Of a DNA stretch of 11,555 nt, positions 5,605 through 11,526 are shown in pieces. The stretch covers positions 1 to 11,555 of the forward strand of contig JAJYKI010000014.1 of assembly GCA_021788675.1 (NCBI GenBank), given 5' to 3'. The stretch's first letter is position 1. Each line of letters begins with the position of its first letter. The notes under the pieces were generated by a model that saw only the letters and a list, made by a program, of their open reading frames with translations, was not told the DNA's origin and did no database searches. Position numbers and translations under genes: made by a program. This stretch comes from a bacterium. Its GTDB lineage: Bacteria; Patescibacteriota; Saccharimonadia; Saccharimonadales; UBA4665.

Positions 5605-5715
5605 GTGGTGCCACTTATTAGGCATATTCCGAATGGAATCTTATAGATCAGTCGTAAGTTTATCTAAAGAAATAGTTTTAGCTAGAAATGTGCTAGGGGA
5701 GTATTTTTCGGGTAA
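5605..5715 (+). repeat. R1 repeat, copy E
   Basis: Full 111-bp copy with intact ends GTGGTGC and CGGGTAA. Here an ATG happens to fall in frame before the repeat, giving a 60-codon open frame (5603-5785) that runs through it; I treat this as incidental. Confidence 0.95.
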
Positions 5716-5756
5716 GGTAGCGGAGGCTATTCATAAACAACAGTATTGCAGTAGGG

Positions 5757-5786
5757 TTGACGCTCTTGCTAAACGCAATATATAAT
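5757..5786 (+). promoter_or_regulatory. Promoter of the structured small RNA
   Basis: TTGACG (5757-5762) and TATAAT (5781-5786) are 18 bp apart on the plus strand, placing a transcription start near 5793, eight to ten bases before the outer stem of the structured RNA. Confidence 0.55.
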
Positions 5787-5792
5787 TAAGTT

Positions 5793-5868
5793 ACAATTGA
5801 TCCGCTTTCCGAACTGTCACCGTATGGTGTGCGTGTCTGGGACAACCAGAATAGGAAGCGGGTTTTTT
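5793..5868 (+). ncRNA. Small three-way-junction RNA ending in an intrinsic terminator
   Basis: An outer stem CCGCTTTCC (5802-5810) pairs with GGAAGCGGG (5854-5862) with one bulged U. Inside it are two hairpins, CACC-GTAT-GGTG (5818-5829) and TCTGG-GACAA-CCAGA (5836-5850). Six T follow at once (5863-5868), so the outer stem doubles as an intrinsic terminator. With the promoter at 5757-5786 this makes a self-contained transcription unit of about 75 nt with no plausible coding frame. Its U-tract overlaps the stop codon of the convergent DUF3800 gene, so DUF3800 read-through mRNA would be antisense to it. I do not match it to a known riboswitch or small-RNA family. The minimal reading is an elaborate terminator. 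Confidence 0.55.
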
Positions 5869-6490
5869 ATTTGAAATACCAAATATCCTCAATACGTTTC
5901 TTTATAACTTTCAGATATTCATCTTTATCAGTCTTGTTAGATTGGGTAGAACGCAAGATTGAACCAGCAACCATATCGGCAAGCTGAATGAGATTATCAT
6001 TTTTAGAATTAACAAATTTCATATCATTAATAACCGAACCCCTTGGGTTTGCCTGTTGGCGGAAATAAGTAGCCGCTGCCTTCTTATACGCTCTATCCTC
6101 ATGACCATCAAGGCGTATGCTACCGTTTTTAATTGATCCGTCACTCTTTGAAAGCACTTCTTTAATCATATAGTTATAGAATTTAGTATTGTTGGTTCTA
6201 AGTTCTGGGCTTCTGATGACCTCTTTGTCGGCAACTATTGCTCTGACCCTAAAGTTGCAAGATTTTATTTCACTTAGAAATGTTAATCTTACAAGTTTAC
6301 TAGCCTTATTAAACTTAAACTCATGATCATCGCGCCATTTAAGAGAACGCCTTAAGCGTTTTATCTTTAATGCCGTTTCTTCAGCGTCTAGATTGTCATC
6401 AAAAATTACACAAGCTATTACGAAGTGCTTACTTGAGCCCTTTTCTAGTTTAAAGCCCGCGTCACCTGCGTCATCTATAAAAACAAGCAT
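5867..6490 (-). CDS. DUF3800 protein (RNase H-like fold)
   Basis: This 207-aa protein matches DUF3800 at both diagnostic ends: MLVFIDDAGDAG (1-12), equivalent to the family's F-[IV]-D-E-S-G-x-x-G, and IQLADMVAGSILR (168-180). Further acidic positions typical of the fold are E57 in HEFKF and D128 in IRLDG. The first Asp pair, E57, D128 and D172 could make a metal site. The family is predicted to adopt an RNase H-like fold and often occurs on mobile elements; no general activity has been firmly established to my knowledge. TATAAT ends 9 nt before the ATG and no Shine-Dalgarno site is seen. The stop codon overlaps the U-tract of the opposing small RNA. It forms one module between R1 copies E and F. 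Confidence 0.85.
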   Translation of the reverse strand: MLVFIDDAGDAGFKLEKGSSKHFVIACVIFDDNLDAEETALKIKRLRRSLKWRDDHEFKFNKASKLVRLTFLSEIKSCNFRVRAIVADKEVIRSPELRTNNTKFYNYMIKEVLSKSDGSIKNGSIRLDGHEDRAYKKAAATYFRQQANPRGSVINDMKFVNSKNDNLIQLADMVAGSILRSTQSNKTDKDEYLKVIKKRIEDIWYFK

Positions 6491-6499
6491 GGTTTCATC

Positions 6500-6505
6500 A
6501 TTATA
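6500..6505 (-). promoter_or_regulatory. -10 box of the DUF3800 gene
   Basis: TATAAT on the minus strand, 9 nt before the ATG at 6490. No clear -35 box is seen at 16-18 bp. Confidence 0.45.
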
Positions 6506-6540
6506 TCCTGGAAAGTAGATGATACTAAGCTAGCTTAAAT

Positions 6541-6570
6541 AAATATGCTAGGATGGTATTTTTCGGGTAA
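6541..6570 (+). repeat. R1 repeat, copy F (3' end only)
   Basis: AAATATGCTAGGATGGTATT followed by TTTCGGGTAA matches the last 30 or so bases of R1, with the 3' end CGGGTAA intact. The 5' part is lost, although AGCTAGCTTAAATA (about 6527-6540) may be a disturbed continuation. It lies between the divergent DUF3800 and NUDIX genes and forms part of the NUDIX upstream region. Confidence 0.8.
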
Positions 6571-6587
6571 TTCTGATCATCGGTTGT

Positions 6588-6593
6588 TATAAT
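6588..6593 (+). promoter_or_regulatory. -10 box of the NUDIX gene
   Basis: TATAAT with only 6 nt to the ATG at 6600 and no Shine-Dalgarno site, implying a leaderless mRNA. The bases at the -35 position are the end of R1 copy F (GGGTAA) and do not resemble TTGACA. Confidence 0.5.
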
Positions 6594-6599
6594 AACCTC

Positions 6600-7052
6600 A
6601 TGAGAGAAATCAACAGAAACATAGTATCGGGTGTGATTGTATCCAAAGATAATAAAATTCTGATGGGAAGAGGTAGAGATGGCAGCGTTTATAACGACTG
6701 CTGGTTAATCCCTGGCGGTGGAGTAGATGAAGGTGAAACCAAATTACAAACATTGGTAAGAGAAATAAAAGAAGAGGCTGGATTAGACGTCTCGGAATAT
6801 GAGCCTGAGTTGGTAGAAGATGCCGCAACTGGCGAGTCAGAGAAAACCTTGCGGGATACAGGAGAGCGAGTGCTGGTGCATATGCAATTCTTTACCTACA
6901 GAATAATTATACCCAAGCTAGCAGAAAATATTAAAACTCAAGCGGGTGATGATCTTATAGAGCTTTCTTGGGTACCGATTGACAGTCTGAATGTTTATAA
7001 GATATCTCCACCGTCCGAAAAACTATTTAAGAAGCTAGGATATATAAAGTAG
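6600..7052 (+). CDS. NUDIX hydrolase
   Basis: This 150-aa protein carries a perfect Nudix box at residues 40-62, G-x5-E-x7-REI-x-EE-x-GL (G40, E46, R54, E55, E58, E59, G61), preceded by the usual strands VSGVIVSKDNKILMGRGR and WLIPGGG. The box binds divalent metal and cleaves a pyrophosphate linkage in a nucleoside diphosphate-X substrate. The substrate is not evident; nucleotide-pool cleaning is common for small single-domain members. The C-terminus ends with a short helix LFKKLGYIK. It is the only sizeable intact plus-strand gene of the accessory region. A TATAAT box lies 6 nt before the ATG. Length is normal for the family. Confidence 0.92.
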   Translation: MREINRNIVSGVIVSKDNKILMGRGRDGSVYNDCWLIPGGGVDEGETKLQTLVREIKEEAGLDVSEYEPELVEDAATGESEKTLRDTGERVLVHMQFFTYRIIIPKLAENIKTQAGDDLIELSWVPIDSLNVYKISPPSEKLFKKLGYIK

Positions 7053-7181
7053 CTGCTCGGCTAAATATACATAAACATGTCCTTGAAAGTCTAATGGGAC
7101 TCTAGAATATTATCGGAGGAAGCATTTTGGCAATAAAGATTCAAAATAAGATCGACTAACTGTCGGCTCTAGAGATATTAG

Positions 7182-7203
7182 AAAAACGTTCAACAGCGTT
7201 CAA
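7182..7203 (-). terminator. Weak hairpin with T-tract beyond tRNA-Gly
   Basis: On the minus strand directly after the tRNA, AACG-CTGTTGAA-CGTT is followed by five T in all. The stem is only 4 bp, and the same bases also form a direct repeat (CGTTCAA twice), so this is a tentative end signal for the tRNA transcript. Confidence 0.3.
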
Positions 7204-7204
7204 G

Positions 7205-7281
7205 TGGTGCGGGTAAAGGGACTCTAACCCTTGGCCTCGTCCTTGGCAAGGACGCGCTCTAAACAACTGAGCTACACCCGC
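7205..7281 (-). tRNA. tRNA-Gly (GCC), with variant elbow
   Basis: A complete cloverleaf is present: acceptor GCGGGTG/TACCCGC with one G-U, D stem GCTC/GAGC, anticodon stem CGTCC/GGACG around TTGCCAA (anticodon GCC), T stem AAGGG/CCCTT, discriminator A73 and an encoded CCA. The D loop reads AGTTGTTTA, where G19 is replaced by U, and the T loop reads TTAGAGT, where the near-universal C56 is replaced by A. The two changes would allow a U19-A56 pair in place of G19-C56. It is the last of three co-directional tRNA genes, and the accessory region begins beyond its 3' end. Confidence 0.93.
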
Positions 7282-7321
7282 ATCAACAAATAGTCTAACA
7301 GATTTAATCCTGCTAGGCTAT

Positions 7322-7397
7322 TGGTGGCGCCTCCCAGACTCGAACTGGGGACACAAGGCTCTTCAGGCCTCTGCTCTACCAACTGAGCTAAAGCGCC
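7322..7397 (-). tRNA. tRNA-Phe (GAA)
   Basis: A 76-nt cloverleaf with acceptor GGCGCTT, D loop AGTTGGTA, anticodon loop CTGAAGA (GAA), T arm CCCAG-TTCGAGT-CTGGG and encoded CCA. The elbow is canonical, with GG in the D loop and TTCGA in the T loop. Confidence 0.95.
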
Positions 7398-7407
7398 ACG
7401 TTTGCTT

Positions 7408-7484
7408 TGGTGGAGCATATCGGATTCGAACCGATGACCTCCTGACTGCCAGCCAGGCGCTCTAACCAACTGAGCTAATGCCCC
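7408..7484 (-). tRNA. tRNA-Ala (GGC)
   Basis: A 77-nt cloverleaf with acceptor GGGGCAT/ATGCTCC, which contains the G3-U70 wobble recognised by alanyl-tRNA synthetase. The anticodon loop is CTGGCAG (GGC), the T loop TTCGAAT, and CCA is encoded. It is the first gene of the tRNA cluster. Confidence 0.96.
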
Positions 7485-7497
7485 AAACGCTTAGATA

Positions 7498-7525
7498 ATA
7501 ATAACAGCTATCATATACAGTTCAA
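7498..7525 (-). promoter_or_regulatory. Promoter of the tRNA cluster
   Basis: TTGAAC (7520-7525) and TATTAT (7498-7503) on the minus strand with 16 bp between, placed 13 bp before the first base of tRNA-Ala. It would serve the Ala-Phe-Gly cluster. Confidence 0.5.
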
Positions 7526-7579
7526 GCTATACCGGATTTTTGCCTTATTAATGCTGACGAATTCTTCAAATAAGAGAAG

Positions 7580-7664
7580 AAGCGTGCGCGCCCACCCTAG
7601 GCTCTTTTTGTTTTAACTAAGTTTTTGTTTTTAGTGATCGCCAAGAGCCCTGATGCGCACGCTT
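7580..7664 (-). ncRNA. Long GC-rich hairpin: ligA terminator or small RNA
   Basis: AAGCGTGCGC (7580-7589) and GCGCACGCTT (7655-7664) are perfect inverted repeats. Inside lies a second stem, GGCTCTT (7600-7606) with AAGAGCC (7643-7649), and within its loop AACTAA/TTAGT. The minus-strand product is followed by the pyrimidine-rich CTTCTCTTATTTG. It sits between ligA and the tRNA cluster. A possible promoter overlaps the ligA stop codon (TTGACT, 16 bp, TATGCT). An 85-nt internally structured stem is larger than usual for an intrinsic terminator, so a small RNA is possible. I do not match it to SRP RNA, 6S RNA or tmRNA. Confidence 0.45.
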
Positions 7665-7699
7665 TGACCTTCCATATATAGCATAATGGTTTAGCTTAT

Positions 7700-9715
7700 T
7701 TAGTCAATGATCGCTAACAGTTGCTCTTCGTCTATGATTTTAGTGTCTAGCTCGTTCGCTCTTACTATCTTGCTGTTACCTGGTTTTTCGCCCACTACAA
7801 GATAAGTCGTATCCTTGCCGACACTGGACTGAAAAGTTCCACCTAAGGCTCTGATGCGTTCAGCTGCCGCCTCTCTAGACATGTTGGACAGCGTACCGGT
7901 AATGACAAAACTTGAGCCACTCAAGCGCCCACCTAAATGACTGACGTTTTTCGGCCAAACTCCCTGATCCTTGAATTTATTAATCAACTTCCTATTTCTC
8001 GGCTCGGCAAAATACTCCACTACGGATTCCGCTACGACTTCGCCGACTCCGTTTACAGTCGACAACTCATCAACACTTGCATCCATTAAAGCTTCGATGG
8101 AACGAAAATAGTTGGATAGATCAATAGCCGTCTGCGCACCTATGTGCCTTATTCCTAGACCATAAATAAAACGTGGTAATGACGGATGGCGCTGGGCCTG
8201 AATAGCATCTACCAACTTATTGGCAGATATATCCGCGAAACGTTCAAGCTTAAGTAGTTGTTCGGCTTTGAGTTTGTAAAGATCCGCCGCGTCATTGATC
8301 AGGTTGGCGTCTAGTAAAGCTATAACGTTCTTTTCGCCCAGACCCTCTATGTCCATAGCCTCTTTTGATGCGTAGTGTTGAATTAATTTCCAAGCTCTGG
8401 ACGGACACGCTGAATTTAAACAACGCCAAGCAACATCCTCGGCCTTTTGTTTAGACAGAGGTTGGTTGCAATCAGGGCAGTTTTCAGGCATGATGAATGC
8501 TTTTTCTTTACCTGTGCGTAACTGTGGTAAAGACTGCACGATTTCGGGAATAATATCCCCGGCCTTATGAACTATGACACTGTCACCTATGCGAATATCC
8601 TTGCGATGGATCTCGCTATCGTTATGCAGGGTTGCCATCTGCACCTTGGTTCCGGCAATCTGTACCGGTTCAAGTACGGCTACAGGCGTTGCCACACCGG
8701 TCCGTCCGATTGACACCAGAATATCCCGAACCCGAGTCGTGGCTTGTTCGGCGGCATATTTATACGCAACGGCTGCGCGGGGGGCTTTGCCAACAACTCC
8801 AAGCCGCTCGTAAGTTTCGCGGTCATTAATTTTAATAACCAGTCCGTCCGTATTAAATTCCAGACTATGACGTTTTTCTTCCCAGACATTGGCAAACTTC
8901 ACAACCTCATCGAGTGATTTAAACACACTTGCCATCGGGTTAGTTAGGAAACCTAAGCCAGCCAAAACCTTATAGGCATATTCATTAGTCGGTACATCAG
9001 CCGGATTTTCCCTTAAAAGATCATACGCCCGGAAATGTAATTTGCGACCCGCCACTAAGGACGGATCTAATTGCCGGATCGTGCCGGCTGCGGTATTGCG
9101 CGGATTAGCAAAGAGCGGCAGGCCTTCTTTGGATCGCTGTTCATTGATACGCTCAAAGTCGGCTTTATACATGACGATCTCGCCCCTGACTTCTGTTATA
9201 CCTTGATTAAACTTGGCGAACTGTTTGCTGTAGCGCAGGCTCAACGGAATTGACTCCATTGTCCTGACATTAGCGGTAACATCCTCACCGCTAAAACCAT
9301 CGCCCCTGGTAATGCCGCGCTCTAAAATTCCATCGTTATAAATCAAAGCACAGGCTAGGCCGTCCATCTTAATATCCGTAAAAAATTCAAAGCTTGCATC
9401 AGGTAGAATTTTTGTAATCCTAGCAAGCCAAGCCTCGACTTCGCTACGGTCAAATACGTCACTTAAACTCAGCATGCGCTGACGGTGTCTGACTTCGGTG
9501 AATCCGGGCAATATGCCGCCCGCCACCCGCTGGGTCGGACTATCCGGAGTTATAAGGTCGGGAAACTGCTCTTCCAAGCGTGCTAATTCATGCTTCAGGC
9601 TGTCTGCCGCCGCCTCACTCATAATTGACTCATTTAAGACGTGGTAGTGATAGCGGTAGTCGTTAATCAGGTCTTTAAGCTTGGCGATCCGTTCTTTGGC
9701 TTGATGCTTATTCAT
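7700..9715 (-). CDS. ligA: NAD-dependent DNA ligase
   Basis: I take the ATG at 9715 (671 aa); an in-frame TTG six bases upstream is less likely. Domains in order are: Ia (about 1-65), ending in the conserved LITPDSPTQRV; the adenylation domain with KMDG (116-119), whose K116 carries AMP, EVRGEI (175-180) and DGLVIKI (290-296); the OB fold (about 320-400) with GRTGVATPVA; a four-Cys zinc finger (C413, C416, C432, C437); helix-hairpin-helix repeats (about 443-580); and a C-terminal BRCT domain (about 595-671). It seals nicks in replication and repair using NAD. In domain Ia the usual D-A-E-Y-D is E-A-A-A-D, so the Tyr that helps bind nicotinamide is Ala; I recall such changes in Patescibacteria. 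Its ATG overlaps the upstream stop by 8 nt (ATGAATAA). Confidence 0.98.
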   Translation of the reverse strand: MNKHQAKERIAKLKDLINDYRYHYHVLNESIMSEAAADSLKHELARLEEQFPDLITPDSPTQRVAGGILPGFTEVRHRQRMLSLSDVFDRSEVEAWLARITKILPDASFEFFTDIKMDGLACALIYNDGILERGITRGDGFSGEDVTANVRTMESIPLSLRYSKQFAKFNQGITEVRGEIVMYKADFERINEQRSKEGLPLFANPRNTAAGTIRQLDPSLVAGRKLHFRAYDLLRENPADVPTNEYAYKVLAGLGFLTNPMASVFKSLDEVVKFANVWEEKRHSLEFNTDGLVIKINDRETYERLGVVGKAPRAAVAYKYAAEQATTRVRDILVSIGRTGVATPVAVLEPVQIAGTKVQMATLHNDSEIHRKDIRIGDSVIVHKAGDIIPEIVQSLPQLRTGKEKAFIMPENCPDCNQPLSKQKAEDVAWRCLNSACPSRAWKLIQHYASKEAMDIEGLGEKNVIALLDANLINDAADLYKLKAEQLLKLERFADISANKLVDAIQAQRHPSLPRFIYGLGIRHIGAQTAIDLSNYFRSIEALMDASVDELSTVNGVGEVVAESVVEYFAEPRNRKLINKFKDQGVWPKNVSHLGGRLSGSSFVITGTLSNMSREAAAERIRALGGTFQSSVGKDTTYLVVGEKPGNSKIVRANELDTKIIDEEQLLAIID

Positions 9716-10658
9716 CTTCAATTAACTCACGATACAGGTTGTACATGTAGGCGTTGGCCACGACTATAAATACTAAACTGAGCAACATGAATATAGCCTG
9801 AGCCGCTACCGGAAAAACAATTATGACCGGCAGAATTATAATTATTGAAACTAATAAAATAATCAGCGGTAAATATAATACTCGCAATATTACTGCCAAG
9901 CGCCTGGCCTTAACCAGAGGCTTTGCCGCCTTCAAGGCCTTTATTGGCGTCATGTCCGGCAAAGTAACTATGTAAAGCGCGATCAAAGAACTGCTCAACC
10001 AGTAAAACGACAGGGAGGCTAATCCTAAACTAATAACTCCAAACACATACTTTTCAAACAAGTTTACAGCTATGTGGTCGTATACGGCTATCGTATAGAG
10101 GGAAATACCGAGGGTTAAAGGAATCAGCTCGAGACTGATGATAAGCAAAACGCCCAGAAATGGAATCAATGGATACATACCACGGTAATAGGCATCCCTG
10201 ATACGTATGGGTGCGCCGTTTAAAATTTGGCGATAGGCCCAGATAAGCGCCAGAATAGCGACTACCACCATAAAACCCGCCACACTGATGCTGGTTCCGC
10301 TCGAGCTATTGCCTATCGAACTGAGTAAAACCGCATAGACGCCAAGGCCGCTATATAACTGACTAAAGCTGCCGTGAAAAGCACCCGCAAATTGCTGCTT
10401 GATACTAGAGACATTGGAACCGCCACTAAAACCGGTAACGATAATCAAGTAAGCCAGTCCGAAAAATAAAATAATGCCACTGAGCACTCCCTTGCCACGC
10501 CAGACAATCCTTAAAGCATCAATACTCAACCGCCATACATCGGGCAATTTCCGCTGTCGTGTTTTTTGTGTAATCTTTAGTGGCCGACTATTTGATTTAA
10601 GGCCGTCTACCTGCTTGGCCGAAGACTTATTTTTAGTCGGGGTTTGCTTTTTAGGCAT
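9708..10658 (-). CDS. Polytopic membrane protein of unknown function
   Basis: I start at the ATG at 10658 (MPKKQTPTKNKSS, 316 aa), because it overlaps the htpX stop by 8 nt (ATGCCTAA) in the same way that ligA overlaps this gene; a longer frame from 10676 adds six residues. The first 45 residues are Lys/Arg/Ser/Thr-rich and cytosolic. About six to seven membrane segments follow, with the last two strongly hydrophobic (PLIILLVSIIIILPVIIVF, then an adjacent helix). Between the pairs are an extracytoplasmic Gly/Ser-rich stretch and the cytosolic loop TPIKALKAAKPLVKARR, resembling loops of glycerophosphoryl-diester-phosphodiesterase-type or DUF975-like membrane proteins. That resemblance is weak. 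It probably belongs to the envelope and is translated with htpX and ligA. Confidence 0.85.
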   Translation of the reverse strand: MPKKQTPTKNKSSAKQVDGLKSNSRPLKITQKTRQRKLPDVWRLSIDALRIVWRGKGVLSGIILFFGLAYLIIVTGFSGGSNVSSIKQQFAGAFHGSFSQLYSGLGVYAVLLSSIGNSSSGTSISVAGFMVVVAILALIWAYRQILNGAPIRIRDAYYRGMYPLIPFLGVLLIISLELIPLTLGISLYTIAVYDHIAVNLFEKYVFGVISLGLASLSFYWLSSSLIALYIVTLPDMTPIKALKAAKPLVKARRLAVILRVLYLPLIILLVSIIIILPVIIVFPVAAQAIFMLLSLVFIVVANAYMYNLYRELIEDE

Positions 10659-11526
10659 GCGAATCCATGCTCTCAAGCCGCTTAATCCGCTCCTCGATAG
10701 GCGGATGAGTAGAAAACAAATTCGTTATACTATGCGCTTTGAGCGGATTGGCAAAAAAGAAGTGAGCAGTTGCCGTATTTTGTTTTTTTAGCGTACTGCC
10801 AGTGGCTTCAATCTTTCTCAGAGCCGAAGCTAAACCTTCCGGGTAACGGGTTGTCAGGGCACCGCTAGCATCGGCCAGATATTCCCGCTGCCTCGATACG
10901 GCCATTTGGATTAAAAATGCCAGTAACGGAGCCAGGAATGCAGCAATAATACCCAGGAATAATGCTATCTGATTCTCTTCCCTGTCGTCGCTAAAGAAAG
11001 CAATCCGGATAAATATATCCGCGATCAGCGAAATTGCGGCGGTTAGTGCGAAAGCGATCAAGCTGACACGACTGTCGTAGTTTTTGACATGGCTCATCTC
11101 ATGTGCAAATACTCCGGTTAATTCATTGTCATCCATGATCTGAAGCAAACCCGAGGTGGCGCATACCGCACTGTGCTGAGGGTCGCGACCAGTCGCAAAA
11201 GCGTTCGGCGACGGATCGTCCATTATATATACCTTCGGCATTGGCAAACCATCCGTAATACTCAAGTTTTCTACAATCCGCCAGAGCCTTGGATTATCGG
11301 CTTTGGTAATTTCCTTCGCACTATTTAGCGCCAGGCTCATCCGCATACCGGCGTAATACGAAATCACGGTATAAATAATTGCGCCGACGACTACCCCGAT
11401 CAGGACGGCCGGACTACCGCCGCCATAAGCATAAGATATGAGATCAGCCAAGCCGGCTATAATCAGCACGAACAAGGCCATAATGACAATTGATTTACGC
11501 TTGTTTTGGGCAATCTCGGAATACAT
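10651..11526 (-). CDS. htpX: HtpX-family membrane zinc metalloprotease
   Basis: This 291-aa protein is full length for HtpX (M48B). Two N-terminal membrane helices (about 12-32 and 38-60) are followed by the conserved MPKVYIMDDPSPNAFATGRD (96-115), then the zinc motif HEMSH (142-146), in which H142 and H146 bind Zn and E143 is catalytic. A further hydrophobic pair (about 155-178 and 187-210) precedes REYLADASGA (214-223), whose E215 is the third zinc ligand. The ending FSTHPPIEERIKRL (271-284) is a family hallmark. HtpX degrades misfolded membrane proteins with its active site in the cytoplasm. It is the first gene of the operon, and the ATG at 11526 is preceded by TAGAAT about 12 nt upstream, a possible -10 box. 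Confidence 0.97.
   Translation of the reverse strand: MYSEIAQNKRKSIVIMALFVLIIAGLADLISYAYGGGSPAVLIGVVVGAIIYTVISYYAGMRMSLALNSAKEITKADNPRLWRIVENLSITDGLPMPKVYIMDDPSPNAFATGRDPQHSAVCATSGLLQIMDDNELTGVFAHEMSHVKNYDSRVSLIAFALTAAISLIADIFIRIAFFSDDREENQIALFLGIIAAFLAPLLAFLIQMAVSRQREYLADASGALTTRYPEGLASALRKIEATGSTLKKQNTATAHFFFANPLKAHSITNLFSTHPPIEERIKRLESMDSHA

Noticed and set aside
5603..5785. 60-aa open frame running through R1 copy E
   Set aside because: It has no Shine-Dalgarno site, its start is a chance ATG just outside the repeat, and the part beyond R1 is not shared with other copies; the sRNA promoter occupies its 3' end.
963..6570. CRISPR array
   Set aside because: The repeats are 111 bp and spaced by hundreds to thousands of bases containing genes; there are no regular short spacers and no cas genes.
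7127..7159. Short frame LAIKIQNKID after GGAGG (7115-7119)
   Set aside because: The ribosome-site spacing is good, but the start would be TTG and the frame has only ten codons; perhaps a gene remnant, but not supportable.
7272..7469. 65-aa minus-strand open frame
   Set aside because: It lies across the Ala and Phe tRNA genes and reads like the typical tRNA shadow protein.
9715..9721. TTG start for ligA, two codons upstream
   Set aside because: The ATG at 9715 gives the 8-nt overlap seen at the previous gene junction, and TTG adds only two residues.
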